A program made the translations under genes and the position numbers. Source: Sphingomonas sp. ID1715 (GTDB taxonomy: Bacteria > Pseudomonadota > Alphaproteobacteria > Sphingomonadales > Sphingomonadaceae). From it: a stretch of DNA of 64,000 nucleotides. Below are positions 26,259 through 34,379 of this stretch, in pieces. The notes below the pieces were generated by a model. That model ran no database searches. It saw only the letters and a list, made by a program, of their open reading frames with translations, and was not told the DNA's origin. The stretch covers positions 186,001 through 250,000 of the forward strand of contig NZ_JABEPR010000001.1 in assembly GCF_013044515.1 (NCBI RefSeq), given 5' to 3'. How positions within the stretch are numbered: position 1 is the first letter of the stretch; each line of letters starts with the position of its first letter.

Positions 26259-27971
26259 ATGGCCACTGCGGCTTTTCCCACGCGCTCCGACTTCGAAGCG
26301 CTTCTCAACGAAACTCTGGGTGGTGCGAACGAAGGCTTTGAAGGCCGCGTCGTCAAGGGCACCGTCACCGCGATCGAGAACGACATGGCCGTCATCGACG
26401 TCGGCCTGAAGTCGGAAGGCCGCGTGCCGCTGCGCGAGTTCGCGGCGCCGGGCCAGAAGGCCGAACTGAACGTCGGCGACGAAGTCGAAGTGTTCGTCGA
26501 CCGCGTCGAGAACCACTCCGGCGAAGCGATGCTGTCGCGCGACCGCGCGCGTCGCGAAGCCGCCTGGGACAAGCTTGAGGGCGAGTTCGCCGCCGGCAAC
26601 CGCGTCGATGGCGTGATCTTCGGCCGCGTGAAGGGCGGCTTTACCGTCGATCTCGGCGGCGCCGTGGCCTTCCTGCCCGGCAGCCAGGTCGACATCCGCC
26701 CGGTTCGCGACGTGCAGCCGCTGATGGACATCCCCCAGCCCTTCCAGGTGCTGAAGATGGACCGCCGTCGCGGCAACATCGTCGTGTCGCGTCGCGCAGT
26801 TCTCGAAGAAACCCGCGCCGAGCAGCGCACCGGCCTGATCCAGAGCCTGCATGAAGGCCAGGTGATCGACGGCGTCGTCAAGAACATCACCGACTATGGC
26901 GCGTTCGTGGACCTGGGCGGCATCGATGGCCTGCTCCACGTCACCGACCTCAGCTACAAGCGGGTCAACCATCCGTCCGAAGTGCTGAACATCGGCGACA
27001 CGGTGCGCGTGCAGATCATCCGCATCAACCGCGACACGCAGCGCATCTCGCTCGGCATGAAGCAGCTCGAGAGCGATCCGTGGGAAGGCGCTTCGGCCAA
27101 ATATCCGATCGGCGCGAAGCTCCATGGCCGCGTGACCAACATCACCGAATATGGCGCCTTCGTCGAGCTGGAAGCCGGTATCGAGGGTCTGGTCCACGTC
27201 TCCGAAATGAGCTGGACCAAGAAGAACGTGCACCCGGGCAAGATCGTCAGCACTTCGCAGGAAGTGGACGTGATCATCCTCGAGGTGGACGAAGAGAAGC
27301 GCCGCATCTCGCTCGGCCTGAAGCAGGCGCAGCAGAATCCGTGGGAAGCCTTCTTCGAGAAGCACCCGGTCGGCAGCCAGGTCGAAGGCGAAGTCAAGAA
27401 CGCCACCGAATTCGGCCTCTTCATCGGCCTGGAAGGCGACGTCGACGGCATGGTCCATATGTCGGACATCGCCTGGGGCATTTCGGGCGAGGACGCGCTC
27501 AACCTGCACCGCAAGGGCGAGACCGTGCAGGCGGTCGTGCTCGACGTGGATGTCGAAAAGGAGCGCATCTCGCTCGGCATGAAGCAGCTCGAGCGTGGCG
27601 CCCCGTCGGGAGCCGCCGCCGATGCCTCGCGCCTGCGCAAGGGCGAGGTCATCACCGTCACCGTGCTTGAAGTCCGCGACGGCGGCCTTGAGGTGCAGGC
27701 GGGCGACGATGGCGCCACCGGCTTCATCAAGCGTTCGGACCTGGGCCGCGACCGCGACGAGCAGCGCCCCGAGCGCTACCAGGTCGGCCAGAAGTTCGAC
27801 GCGATGGTGACCGGCTTCGATCGTTCGAAGAAGCCGACCTTCTCCGTCAAGGCGATGCAGATCGAGGAAGAGAAGAAGGCAGTCGCCCAGTACGGCTCGT
27901 CCGACTCGGGCGCGTCGCTCGGCGACATTCTCGGCGCGGCCCTCAACAAGGCGCGCGAAGAGAACAAATAA
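26259..27971 (+). CDS. rpsA: 30S ribosomal protein S1
   Basis: S1 delivers mRNA to the 30S subunit. The 570-aa product shows six S1/OB-fold repeats, recognisable by 'GRVKGGFTVDLGG' near residue 125, 'VVKNITDYGAFVDLGGIDGLLHVTDLSYKR' (abbreviated: NITDYGAFVDLGG) near 210, 'RVTNITEYGAFVELE' near 293, 'EVKNATEFGLFIGLE' near 380, and 'GGLEVQAGDDGATGFIKRS' near 475. Length and order match alphaproteobacterial S1. It is followed by a terminator and then ihfB, a common order, but no cmk gene precedes it here. The leader is long, folded and lacks a close Shine-Dalgarno, as expected for autogenous control by S1. Confidence 0.97.
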   Translation: MATAAFPTRSDFEALLNETLGGANEGFEGRVVKGTVTAIENDMAVIDVGLKSEGRVPLREFAAPGQKAELNVGDEVEVFVDRVENHSGEAMLSRDRARREAAWDKLEGEFAAGNRVDGVIFGRVKGGFTVDLGGAVAFLPGSQVDIRPVRDVQPLMDIPQPFQVLKMDRRRGNIVVSRRAVLEETRAEQRTGLIQSLHEGQVIDGVVKNITDYGAFVDLGGIDGLLHVTDLSYKRVNHPSEVLNIGDTVRVQIIRINRDTQRISLGMKQLESDPWEGASAKYPIGAKLHGRVTNITEYGAFVELEAGIEGLVHVSEMSWTKKNVHPGKIVSTSQEVDVIILEVDEEKRRISLGLKQAQQNPWEAFFEKHPVGSQVEGEVKNATEFGLFIGLEGDVDGMVHMSDIAWGISGEDALNLHRKGETVQAVVLDVDVEKERISLGMKQLERGAPSGAAADASRLRKGEVITVTVLEVRDGGLEVQAGDDGATGFIKRSDLGRDRDEQRPERYQVGQKFDAMVTGFDRSKKPTFSVKAMQIEEEKKAVAQYGSSDSGASLGDILGAALNKAREENK

Positions 27972-27984
27972 GACGATGGGAAAG

Positions 27985-28014
27985 CCGCCACTCCGCAAGG
28001 GGTGGCGGTTTTTT
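27985..28014 (+). terminator. Rho-independent terminator after rpsA
   Basis: A 10-bp stem (CCGCCACTCC with GGGGTGGCGG, one G-T pair) closes on a GCAA tetraloop and is followed by TTTTTT. It begins 14 bp after the rpsA stop and separates it from ihfB. Confidence 0.93.
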
Positions 28015-28181
28015 CCAACTCGACTCGCAAGGCTGCTCGCCTTGCGCTATGCTGTACCAAGTAAGGTAGCGTATTCAGTCGAATGGCGGTCTGGGGGGAC
28101 CGTCGAAGGTTGGTGGGGGACCAGCGCTCCGGCATGCGGAGGACGCTCCAGCTTTGGCCCGCCAGGCATGAAAGGGAGCCT

Positions 28182-28460
28182 ATGATCCGGTCCGAACTCG
28201 TCCAGATGTTGGCCGCCGATAATCCCGGCCTGTCCAATAAGGAGATCGACACGATCGTCTCCATCTTCTTCGACGAGATTTCCCAGCGGCTGGCCGAGGG
28301 CGGCCGGGTCGAGCTGCGCGGCTTCGGCGCCTTTTCAACGCGCGCCCGCGACGCCCGCACGGGCCGCAACCCGCGCACCGGCGAGACGGTCGATGTGGAC
28401 GCCAAGCGCGTCCCCTATTTCAAGCCCGGCAAGGAAATGCGCCAGCGCCTGAACGTATGA
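28182..28460 (+). CDS. ihfB: Integration host factor beta subunit
   Basis: This is a 92-aa DNA-bending protein of the HU/IHF family that pairs with IhfA. Evidence includes '[17 protein letters not shown]' at the start, the core '[28 protein letters not shown]' (key residues RNPRTGE at about 62-68, the arm entering the minor groove), and the C-terminal '[15 protein letters not shown]'. The acidic 'VELRGFGAF' and position after rpsA mark it as the beta subunit rather than HU. GGGAG precedes the ATG. IHF often bends DNA between enhancers and sigma-54 promoters, which is relevant to the regulon in this window. Its stop overlaps the next start by 4 nt. Confidence 0.92.
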   Translation: MIRSELVQMLAADNPGLSNKEIDTIVSIFFDEISQRLAEGGRVELRGFGAFSTRARDARTGRNPRTGETVDVDAKRVPYFKPGKEMRQRLNV

Positions 28461-29440
28461 CGACAATCGCGCGCGCCGCTCGGATCAACCGCACGGGCGG
28501 TCCAGATGTGATCGACATCGTCGACGCCACGCTGGCACCGCCCGGCTTGGGCGAAGTCCGGATGCGGCACACGGCGATCGGCCTCAACTTCATCGACACC
28601 TATCACCGCAGCGGCGTGTATCCAGTCGAACTGCCGTCGGGCCTCGGCCTCGAGGCAGCGGGCGTGGTCGAGCAGGTCGGCGATGGCGTGACCTTTTGGC
28701 GCGCCGGCGACCGGGTCGCCACTTTCGGGCCCCATCGCGGCGCCTATGCGAGTGCGCGCAACCTGGCGGCGGACGCGCTACTGCCCATTCCGGACGACAT
28801 CTCCGACGAGATCGCGGCGGCGGCGCTGCTCAAGGGCTGCACCACCGAATTCCTCGTCGAGCGCTGCGCGCGGGTGGAAGCCGGCTGGCCGGTGCTGGTC
28901 CACGCGGCGGCCGGCGGGGTCGGGCTGATCCTGGTGCAATGGCTGAAGGCAATCGGCGCGCGGGTGATCGGCACGGTTTCGACCGAGGCCAAGGCGGCAC
29001 TAGCGCGCGAGGCCGGCGCGGACGAGATCATCCTCTACACGCAGGAAGACACGGCCGCGCGCGTGCGGGAGCTGACCGGTGGCGCCGGCGTACGCGTCGT
29101 GTTTGACGGGGTCGGCATGGACACCTGGGCGGCTTCGCTGGCGGCCACCGCCCTGCGGGGGATGATCGTCAGCTATGGCAATGCCTCGGCACCGGTTTCC
29201 GGGGTGAATCTCGGCGAACTGGCAGCGCATGGTTCCCTGTTCGTCACGCGCCCGACACTGTTCGACTATTACAGGACAGCCGAAGAGCGGCGCGCAGGGG
29301 TCGATCGCCTGTGGCAGATGCTCCGCTCGGGACAGGTGCAGGTCACCATCGGCCAACGCTACTCGCTCGAACAGGCCGCGCAGGCGCATCGCGATCTGGA
29401 GAGCCGCCAGACCAGCGGCTCGACCCTCCTCCTGCCCTGA
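28457..29440 (+). CDS. Zinc-free NADPH:quinone oxidoreductase (MDR family)
   Basis: The 327-aa medium-chain dehydrogenase/reductase lacks the zinc cysteines of alcohol dehydrogenases and has the quinone-oxidoreductase signatures '[22 protein letters not shown]' (key: [15 protein letters not shown]) near residue 43, '[11 protein letters not shown]' near 128, and the NADPH loop '[15 protein letters not shown]' near 150. It would reduce quinones by one or two electrons and may protect against oxidative stress. The ATG overlaps the ihfB stop (ATGA), so the two are translationally coupled, although no functional link is known. Confidence 0.9.
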   Translation: MTTIARAARINRTGGPDVIDIVDATLAPPGLGEVRMRHTAIGLNFIDTYHRSGVYPVELPSGLGLEAAGVVEQVGDGVTFWRAGDRVATFGPHRGAYASARNLAADALLPIPDDISDEIAAAALLKGCTTEFLVERCARVEAGWPVLVHAAAGGVGLILVQWLKAIGARVIGTVSTEAKAALAREAGADEIILYTQEDTAARVRELTGGAGVRVVFDGVGMDTWAASLAATALRGMIVSYGNASAPVSGVNLGELAAHGSLFVTRPTLFDYYRTAEERRAGVDRLWQMLRSGQVQVTIGQRYSLEQAAQAHRDLESRQTSGSTLLLP

Positions 29441-29446
29441 TCGCGC

Positions 29447-30208
29447 TCAGCTCTTCAACCGATAGCCGGTCCTGAAAATCCAGGCGACCACGGCCAGGCA
29501 GATTGCGAACACCGCGAGCGTGATCGCAAAGCTCGTCGCCACCGGCACGTCGGCAATGCCGTAGAAGCTCCAGCGGAAGGCACCGATCAGATAAACGATC
29601 GGATTGAACAAGGTGATCGTGCGCCATGGCTCCGGCAGCATGTCGATCGAGTAGAAGGCACCGCCCAGAAAAGTCATCGGCGTGACGATCAGCAGCGGCA
29701 CGACCTGCAGCTGCTCGAACCCTTTCGCCCAGACACCGACGATGAAGCCGAACAGGCAGAAGGTAGCGGCGATCAGCAGCAGGAAGGCGATCATCACCAG
29801 CGGATGCTCGATCCGCACCGGCACGAACAGATTGGCGGTTAACAGGATGACGAGCGCGACGGTCACCGACTTGGTCATCGCCGCCCCGACATAGCCGAGC
29901 ACCGTCTCGAACGCCGACAGGGGCGCCGACAGAATCTCGTATATGGTGCCGGTGAAACGCGGCATGTGGATGCCGAACGAGGCGTTGAAGATGCTTTCGG
30001 TGAACAGCGACAGCATCATCAGCCCCGGTACGATGAACGCCCCATAAGGGACGCCTCCAATCTCCGTCATGCGCGAGCCGATCGCCGACCCGAACACGAT
30101 GAAGTAGAGCGAGGTGGTGATGACCGGCACCGCAAGGCCGGTCCACAGCGTCCGTTTGAACCGGTGCATTTCGAACCGGTAGATGGCGAGCACGCCGCGC
30201 AGGTTCAT
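29447..30208 (-). CDS. ABC-2 type transporter permease (YadH-like)
   Basis: The 253-aa product has six membrane segments in the ABC-2 pattern. It begins with an amphipathic N-terminal helix ('[18 protein letters not shown]'). The late motif '[23 protein letters not shown]' (key: [13 protein letters not shown]) near residue 180 is typical of the YadH/NodJ group. It partners the ATPase encoded immediately upstream, whose stop it overlaps by 4 nt (ATGA). Such two-gene exporters move unknown lipids, polysaccharides or drugs. The convergent quinone reductase ends 6 bp away. Confidence 0.88.
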   Translation of the reverse strand: MNLRGVLAIYRFEMHRFKRTLWTGLAVPVITTSLYFIVFGSAIGSRMTEIGGVPYGAFIVPGLMMLSLFTESIFNASFGIHMPRFTGTIYEILSAPLSAFETVLGYVGAAMTKSVTVALVILLTANLFVPVRIEHPLVMIAFLLLIAATFCLFGFIVGVWAKGFEQLQVVPLLIVTPMTFLGGAFYSIDMLPEPWRTITLFNPIVYLIGAFRWSFYGIADVPVATSFAITLAVFAICLAVVAWIFRTGYRLKS

Positions 30209-31137
30209 GCGCCCCTCCCCTCATGCACCAGATTGACGAAGATATCCTCGAGCGAGCTCTGCCGCGTCGCCAGATCCTTGAAGCCGATGCCCAGGTCCGT
30301 CATCCGCTTGATCAGCGAGGCGATGCCGGTTCGCTCCGCCTTGGCGTCGAAGGTGTAGAGCAGTTGATTGCCCTCGTCGCGCAGCTCCAGCTGCCATTCG
30401 GCAAGCTCCGGCGGAATGGCTGAAAGCGGCTCGGCCAGGCTGAGCGTCAGTTCGCGCTTGCCGAGCTTCGCCATCAGCGCGTGCTTGTCCTCCACCAGGA
30501 TCAGCTCGCCGCGGCTGATCACACCCACGCGGTCGGCCATCTCCTCGGCTTCCTCGATATAATGCGTGGTGAGGATCACGGTGACGCCCTGCTCCCTGAG
30601 CTCGCGGACCATCTGCCACATGCCCCGGCGCAGCTCGACATCGACGCCGGCGGTCGGCTCGTCGAGGAACAGGATGCGCGGCTCATGGCTCAGTGCCTTG
30701 GCGATCATCACCCGGCGCTTCATGCCCCCCGACAGTTCCTTGATCTTCGTGTCGCGCTTGTCCCAGAGCGAAAGCTGCTTGAGGATGCGCTCGATCAACG
30801 CCGCGTCGCGCGGCTTACCGAACAGGCCGCGGCTGAAGCTGACCGTATCCCACACCGTCTCGAACTGATCCGTGGTCAGCTCCTGCGGCACCAGCCCGAT
30901 CGCTCGCCGGCTCTCGCGATAGTCTGTGATGATGTCGTGGCCGTCGACGGTCACCGTTCCGGCGCTGGGCCGGACGATGCCGCAGATGATCGAGATCATC
31001 GTCGTCTTGCCGGCGCCGTTCGGCCCCAACAGCGCGAAGATCTCCCCGCGCCCGATCTCCAGATCGACGGGCTTCAGCGCCTGATGGCCGGAGTCATAAA
31101 TCTTGGTCAGTCCGGCGATACGGATGATCTGGTCCAT
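30205..31137 (-). CDS. ABC transporter ATP-binding protein (YadG-like)
   Basis: The 310-aa ATPase has Walker A '[10 protein letters not shown]' near residue 38, the Q-loop '[12 protein letters not shown]', the ABC signature '[15 protein letters not shown]' near 138, Walker B '[12 protein letters not shown]' near 157 and the switch histidine in '[12 protein letters not shown]'. A C-terminal domain of about 90 residues follows, as in YadG and other ABC-2 ATPases. It energises the overlapping permease gene. The start ATG at 31137 lies 84 bp from the tRNA-Leu gene on the other strand. Confidence 0.92.
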   Translation of the reverse strand: MDQIIRIAGLTKIYDSGHQALKPVDLEIGRGEIFALLGPNGAGKTTMISIICGIVRPSAGTVTVDGHDIITDYRESRRAIGLVPQELTTDQFETVWDTVSFSRGLFGKPRDAALIERILKQLSLWDKRDTKIKELSGGMKRRVMIAKALSHEPRILFLDEPTAGVDVELRRGMWQMVRELREQGVTVILTTHYIEEAEEMADRVGVISRGELILVEDKHALMAKLGKRELTLSLAEPLSAIPPELAEWQLELRDEGNQLLYTFDAKAERTGIASLIKRMTDLGIGFKDLATRQSSLEDIFVNLVHEGRGA

Positions 31138-31221
31138 GCAGTGGCGCCTAGCCGCTCAACCGCCCGGCCGGCAACCACAGGCTTGACCGCACCGCCGCCG
31201 CCCCCGATCAAGCGCCGGCGT

Positions 31222-31307
31222 GCGGACGTGGCGAAATCGGTAGACGCAGCGGACTTAAAATCCGCTTCTCCATGAGAGTGCGGGTTCGAGTCCCGCCGTC
31301 CGCACCA
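31222..31307 (+). tRNA. tRNA-Leu (anticodon TAA)
   Basis: The acceptor stem GCGGACG pairs with CGTCCGC, followed by discriminator A and an encoded CCA. The anticodon stem GCGGA/TCCGC carries the loop CTTAAAA with anticodon TAA. A long variable arm (TTCTCCATGAGAGT region) marks a class II tRNA, and the T-loop is TTCGAGT. It reads leucine UUA codons, which are rare in GC-rich genomes. Confidence 0.95.
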
Positions 31308-31312
31308 GCCGC

Positions 31313-31738
31313 TCAGCCGATGGTGACTTCCAGCGTCATCTCGGCGTTGAGAAGTTTCGAGACCGGGCAATTGGCCTTGGCGCCTTCGGCGAGTTCGCGG
31401 AGGCGGTCTTCGGCGAGGCCGGGGACGGAGGCGGTCAGCTGCAGGTCGGAGCGGCTGATGCGGAAGCCCTCCCCTTCCTGGTCGAGCTTGACACGGGCGG
31501 TGGTCTCCAGCGTGCCTTCCTCGATCCCCTGCGCGGCAAGCGCGAAGGACAGGGCCATGGTGAAGCAGCCGGCATGCGCGGCGGCAATCAGCTCTTCGGG
31601 GTTGGTGCCGGGCTCGTTTTCGAAGCGGGTGCCGAATCCATACCGCTGATCGGTCAACACGCCCGACTGGGTGGAGATCCAGCCCTTGCCGGCCTTGCCG
31701 GTGCCTTCGTAACGGGCGCGTGCGGTGCGGGTGATCAT
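31313..31738 (-). CDS. OsmC-family peroxiredoxin
   Basis: This 141-aa thiol peroxidase reduces organic hydroperoxides. The two catalytic cysteines are present in 'AHAGCFTMALS' near residue 58 and 'AKANCPVSKLL' near 124, with the conserved arginine and glutamate in 'GTNPEELIAAAHAG'. The N-terminal 'ARARYEGTGKAGKGWI' is typical of the OsmC (rather than Ohr) branch. The gene ends only 6 bp from the 3' end of tRNA-Leu on the opposite strand. Regulation is not visible in the sequence. Confidence 0.92.
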   Translation of the reverse strand: MITRTARARYEGTGKAGKGWISTQSGVLTDQRYGFGTRFENEPGTNPEELIAAAHAGCFTMALSFALAAQGIEEGTLETTARVKLDQEGEGFRISRSDLQLTASVPGLAEDRLRELAEGAKANCPVSKLLNAEMTLEVTIG

Positions 31739-31865
31739 GATCGTTGGCCTCCGATATCGCGGATGCGGAATGATCCGCTCTGCCTCAGCCGTGACGCGGG
31801 AGAACCGGACGAGTCAAATGGAAAGCCTCCGCCCCGGCGCTTGCAACCGGGGCGGAGCAGTTGGC

Positions 31866-34367
31866 CTACTCGTATCGAAGTGCCCGGATCGGATTGGCGC
31901 TGGCGACCTTCATCGCATGGCCGGCGATCGTGCCGACGGCGATCAGCAGCGCCAGCGCTCCCGCGGCGAGGAACGGCGTCGGCCCCAGTGCGATGCGGTC
32001 GTCGAACTTGTTCAGCCAGTCGCGCATCAGCCACCAAGCGACCGGCCAGGCGATCAGGTTGGCGACGATCACGGGCCGCGTGAACTGCCACACGAGCAAC
32101 CGGACGATGTCCCGCGTGCGGGCGCCCAGCACCTTGCGGATGCCGATTTCCTTGGTGCGGCGGTCGGCTGTGAAGGCGGCGAGACCGAACAGGCCGAGGC
32201 AGCCGACGATCACCGCCAGCACGGCAAAGGCGGCGAAGATCTGCGCCCGGGCCTCTTCGGCATTGTAGAGTTCCTCGACGACATCCTCGCTGAAGCGGCC
32301 GTCGAACGGTACGTCCGGCGCGGCCGACTGCCAGGCCTTTTCAACGCCGCGGCGCACGGCCACGGGGTCGCCGTTGAACCGGACGATCATGTGGGTGTGT
32401 CCGCCGGTCGAGGAGTTTACGAACATCATCGGGTCGAGCGGCTCGCGGATCGAGCGAAACCGCGCGTCCTTGACGACCCCGATGATCGTGACGGGCATCA
32501 GCCCGGCTTCCTCGCTGAACATGGCGACCCGGAATGTCTTGCCGATGATCGCCTTGGGATCGTTATAGCCCAGCCGCTTGGCCGCAAGCTCGTTGATGAC
32601 GATGTTGCCGCCGCGGGCGGTCAGCTGCGCCTCGGCCACCTTGTCCGGCGGATAGGGGGCGTTGACCTCGTCCATCGGAGCGTCGGTGCGGTACCAGCGG
32701 CCGGCGATCAGGGTCATCCCGATCGCGTCCTTCAGGCCCTGATCGACCGAGTAAATGCCGATGGTCACCGGGTCCTTGCGGCCGGGCACCATCACGCCGG
32801 TGTTGCTGTTGTTGGTGGTCGCGACGCCGATGCCGGTACGGCCGACCGCCTGAACGCCGGGCACGCGCTTGGCCGCATCGGCGATTTGCTGGCCGCGGCC
32901 GATCAGCTGGTAGCGGCTCAGTTCGTCGACCTGCAGGATATGATCGCGCTTGTAGCCGGGATCGACGGTGCGGGCGTAGACGGTCTGGGCATAGACCACG
33001 CCGGTGCAGATGATGAGCCCGATCGAGACGGCGAACTGGCAGACGACAAGCGCCTGCCGCAGGCGGCCGGTGCCCGGCGTTTCCGCCGACGACTTGTTCG
33101 CCTTCAGCACCGAAGCCGGCTGGAAGCGCGACAGGAAGAAGGCGGGATAAAGGCCACCCAGGATGCCGACGACGAGCACCAGCCCGATCACCGGTAGGAT
33201 GATCCCGTCCGCGCCGAAATAGCGGAGCCGGATATTGGCATCGAGAAACGCCGAAAAGGCGGGTGTGAGCAGTTCGGCCAGCGCCAACGCGATCAGCATT
33301 GCCAGAAAGGCAACGAGCACGGACTCACCGATGAACTGGATGATGAGCTGCCGGCGGTCGGCGCCCAGCACCTTGCGCAAGGCAACCTCGCGCGCGCGTT
33401 GGCTCGCCCGTGCGGTGGCGAGATTGGTGAAGTTCACCACCGCCATGCCGAGGATCAGCAGGGCGATGACGGCAAAGGTCGTGATCGTGCCCTTGTCGTT
33501 GCCGGGGCGCATCGCGCCGTCCTGGCCTTCACCCAGATGGATGTCCTTCACCTTGACCAGGTGCCAATCCTGTTCCTCGCCGGCGTCGAAGGTGGCTTCG
33601 CCGGTGCGCTGGATCGGGATGTTGCGTTTCTCCCAGGCAGGAAGCTGCGCCTCGATCGACTTGGGGTCGGTGCCGGGCCGCAGCTTCAGATAGACGAAGC
33701 CATTCTGGCACCCCCAGCAGTCGAGCGCGTCGGGCGTGTCCGCATTCCACGCCACATAGTCGATCCGCGCGATCGCGTTCGCCTCGATATGGCTATTCTT
33801 CGGGATGTCCTGGAACACGGCGACGATGCGGAAGTCCCGGCTCTTGCCCCGGCTGATCACGGTCAGCGTGCGCCCGACGACATTGTCGGTACCGAACCGG
33901 GCAATCGCCTGCGAGCGGGAGACGGCGGCGGTGCCGGGTGCGTTCAGGTCCGCACGGTTGCCCGAAAGCAATGGCAGTTGGATGACCTCGAGCAGATTGC
34001 CGTCGGTGTAGATGAAGTCCTTGATCGTGATGGCGACGCCTTTTTCGATCATCACCGGCTCGGTCGTAAAGGCATAGACCTCCTTTTCGATCTGCGGGAA
34101 ATCCTTGGCGGCGGCCTTGCCCGCCGGCCAAGGCGTCATCTGGAGCTTGTTGTCCTCTCCGGTCTCCTTCGACTTATACCAGCTCTGGAACTGGTAGACA
34201 TTGTCGCTGTTCGGCAGCCACTGATCGTAGCTGAATTCATAGCGTACGAAGAGCAGGATCATCAGGCAGGCGGCCATGCCGATGGCGAGGCCTAGGATGT
34301 TGATTGCGGCGTAGACGCGGTTCTTGAGCAGTGAACGGACGCCGACAGTCAGGTAATTGCGCCACAT
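31866..34367 (-). CDS. FtsX/MacB-type ABC transporter permease, copy 2 of a tandem pair
   Basis: The 833-aa permease has a duplicated layout: helix near 20-40, a large periplasmic core domain, three helices near 275-420, another helix and periplasmic domain, and three final helices (about 715-825). Cytoplasmic loops show 'ASQRAREVALRKVLGADRRQLI' (key: REVALRKVLGA) and 'RRTKEIGIRKVLGARTRDIV' (key: KEIGIRKVLGA), the hallmarks of FtsX domains. It closely resembles the adjacent gene at 34380-36887 over its whole length. It is the last gene of the sigma-54-controlled export operon. MacB-type permeases extract substrates from the periplasm or inner membrane rather than carry them across. The substrate is unknown. 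Confidence 0.88.
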   Translation of the reverse strand: MWRNYLTVGVRSLLKNRVYAAINILGLAIGMAACLMILLFVRYEFSYDQWLPNSDNVYQFQSWYKSKETGEDNKLQMTPWPAGKAAAKDFPQIEKEVYAFTTEPVMIEKGVAITIKDFIYTDGNLLEVIQLPLLSGNRADLNAPGTAAVSRSQAIARFGTDNVVGRTLTVISRGKSRDFRIVAVFQDIPKNSHIEANAIARIDYVAWNADTPDALDCWGCQNGFVYLKLRPGTDPKSIEAQLPAWEKRNIPIQRTGEATFDAGEEQDWHLVKVKDIHLGEGQDGAMRPGNDKGTITTFAVIALLILGMAVVNFTNLATARASQRAREVALRKVLGADRRQLIIQFIGESVLVAFLAMLIALALAELLTPAFSAFLDANIRLRYFGADGIILPVIGLVLVVGILGGLYPAFFLSRFQPASVLKANKSSAETPGTGRLRQALVVCQFAVSIGLIICTGVVYAQTVYARTVDPGYKRDHILQVDELSRYQLIGRGQQIADAAKRVPGVQAVGRTGIGVATTNNSNTGVMVPGRKDPVTIGIYSVDQGLKDAIGMTLIAGRWYRTDAPMDEVNAPYPPDKVAEAQLTARGGNIVINELAAKRLGYNDPKAIIGKTFRVAMFSEEAGLMPVTIIGVVKDARFRSIREPLDPMMFVNSSTGGHTHMIVRFNGDPVAVRRGVEKAWQSAAPDVPFDGRFSEDVVEELYNAEEARAQIFAAFAVLAVIVGCLGLFGLAAFTADRRTKEIGIRKVLGARTRDIVRLLVWQFTRPVIVANLIAWPVAWWLMRDWLNKFDDRIALGPTPFLAAGALALLIAVGTIAGHAMKVASANPIRALRYE

Positions 34368-34379
34368 CGGGCGGTCTCC

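Noticed and set aside
26115-27998. A 627-codon open frame on the minus strand
   Set aside because: It is antisense to rpsA, with no recognisable protein features. The plus strand encodes S1 with six OB-fold repeats.
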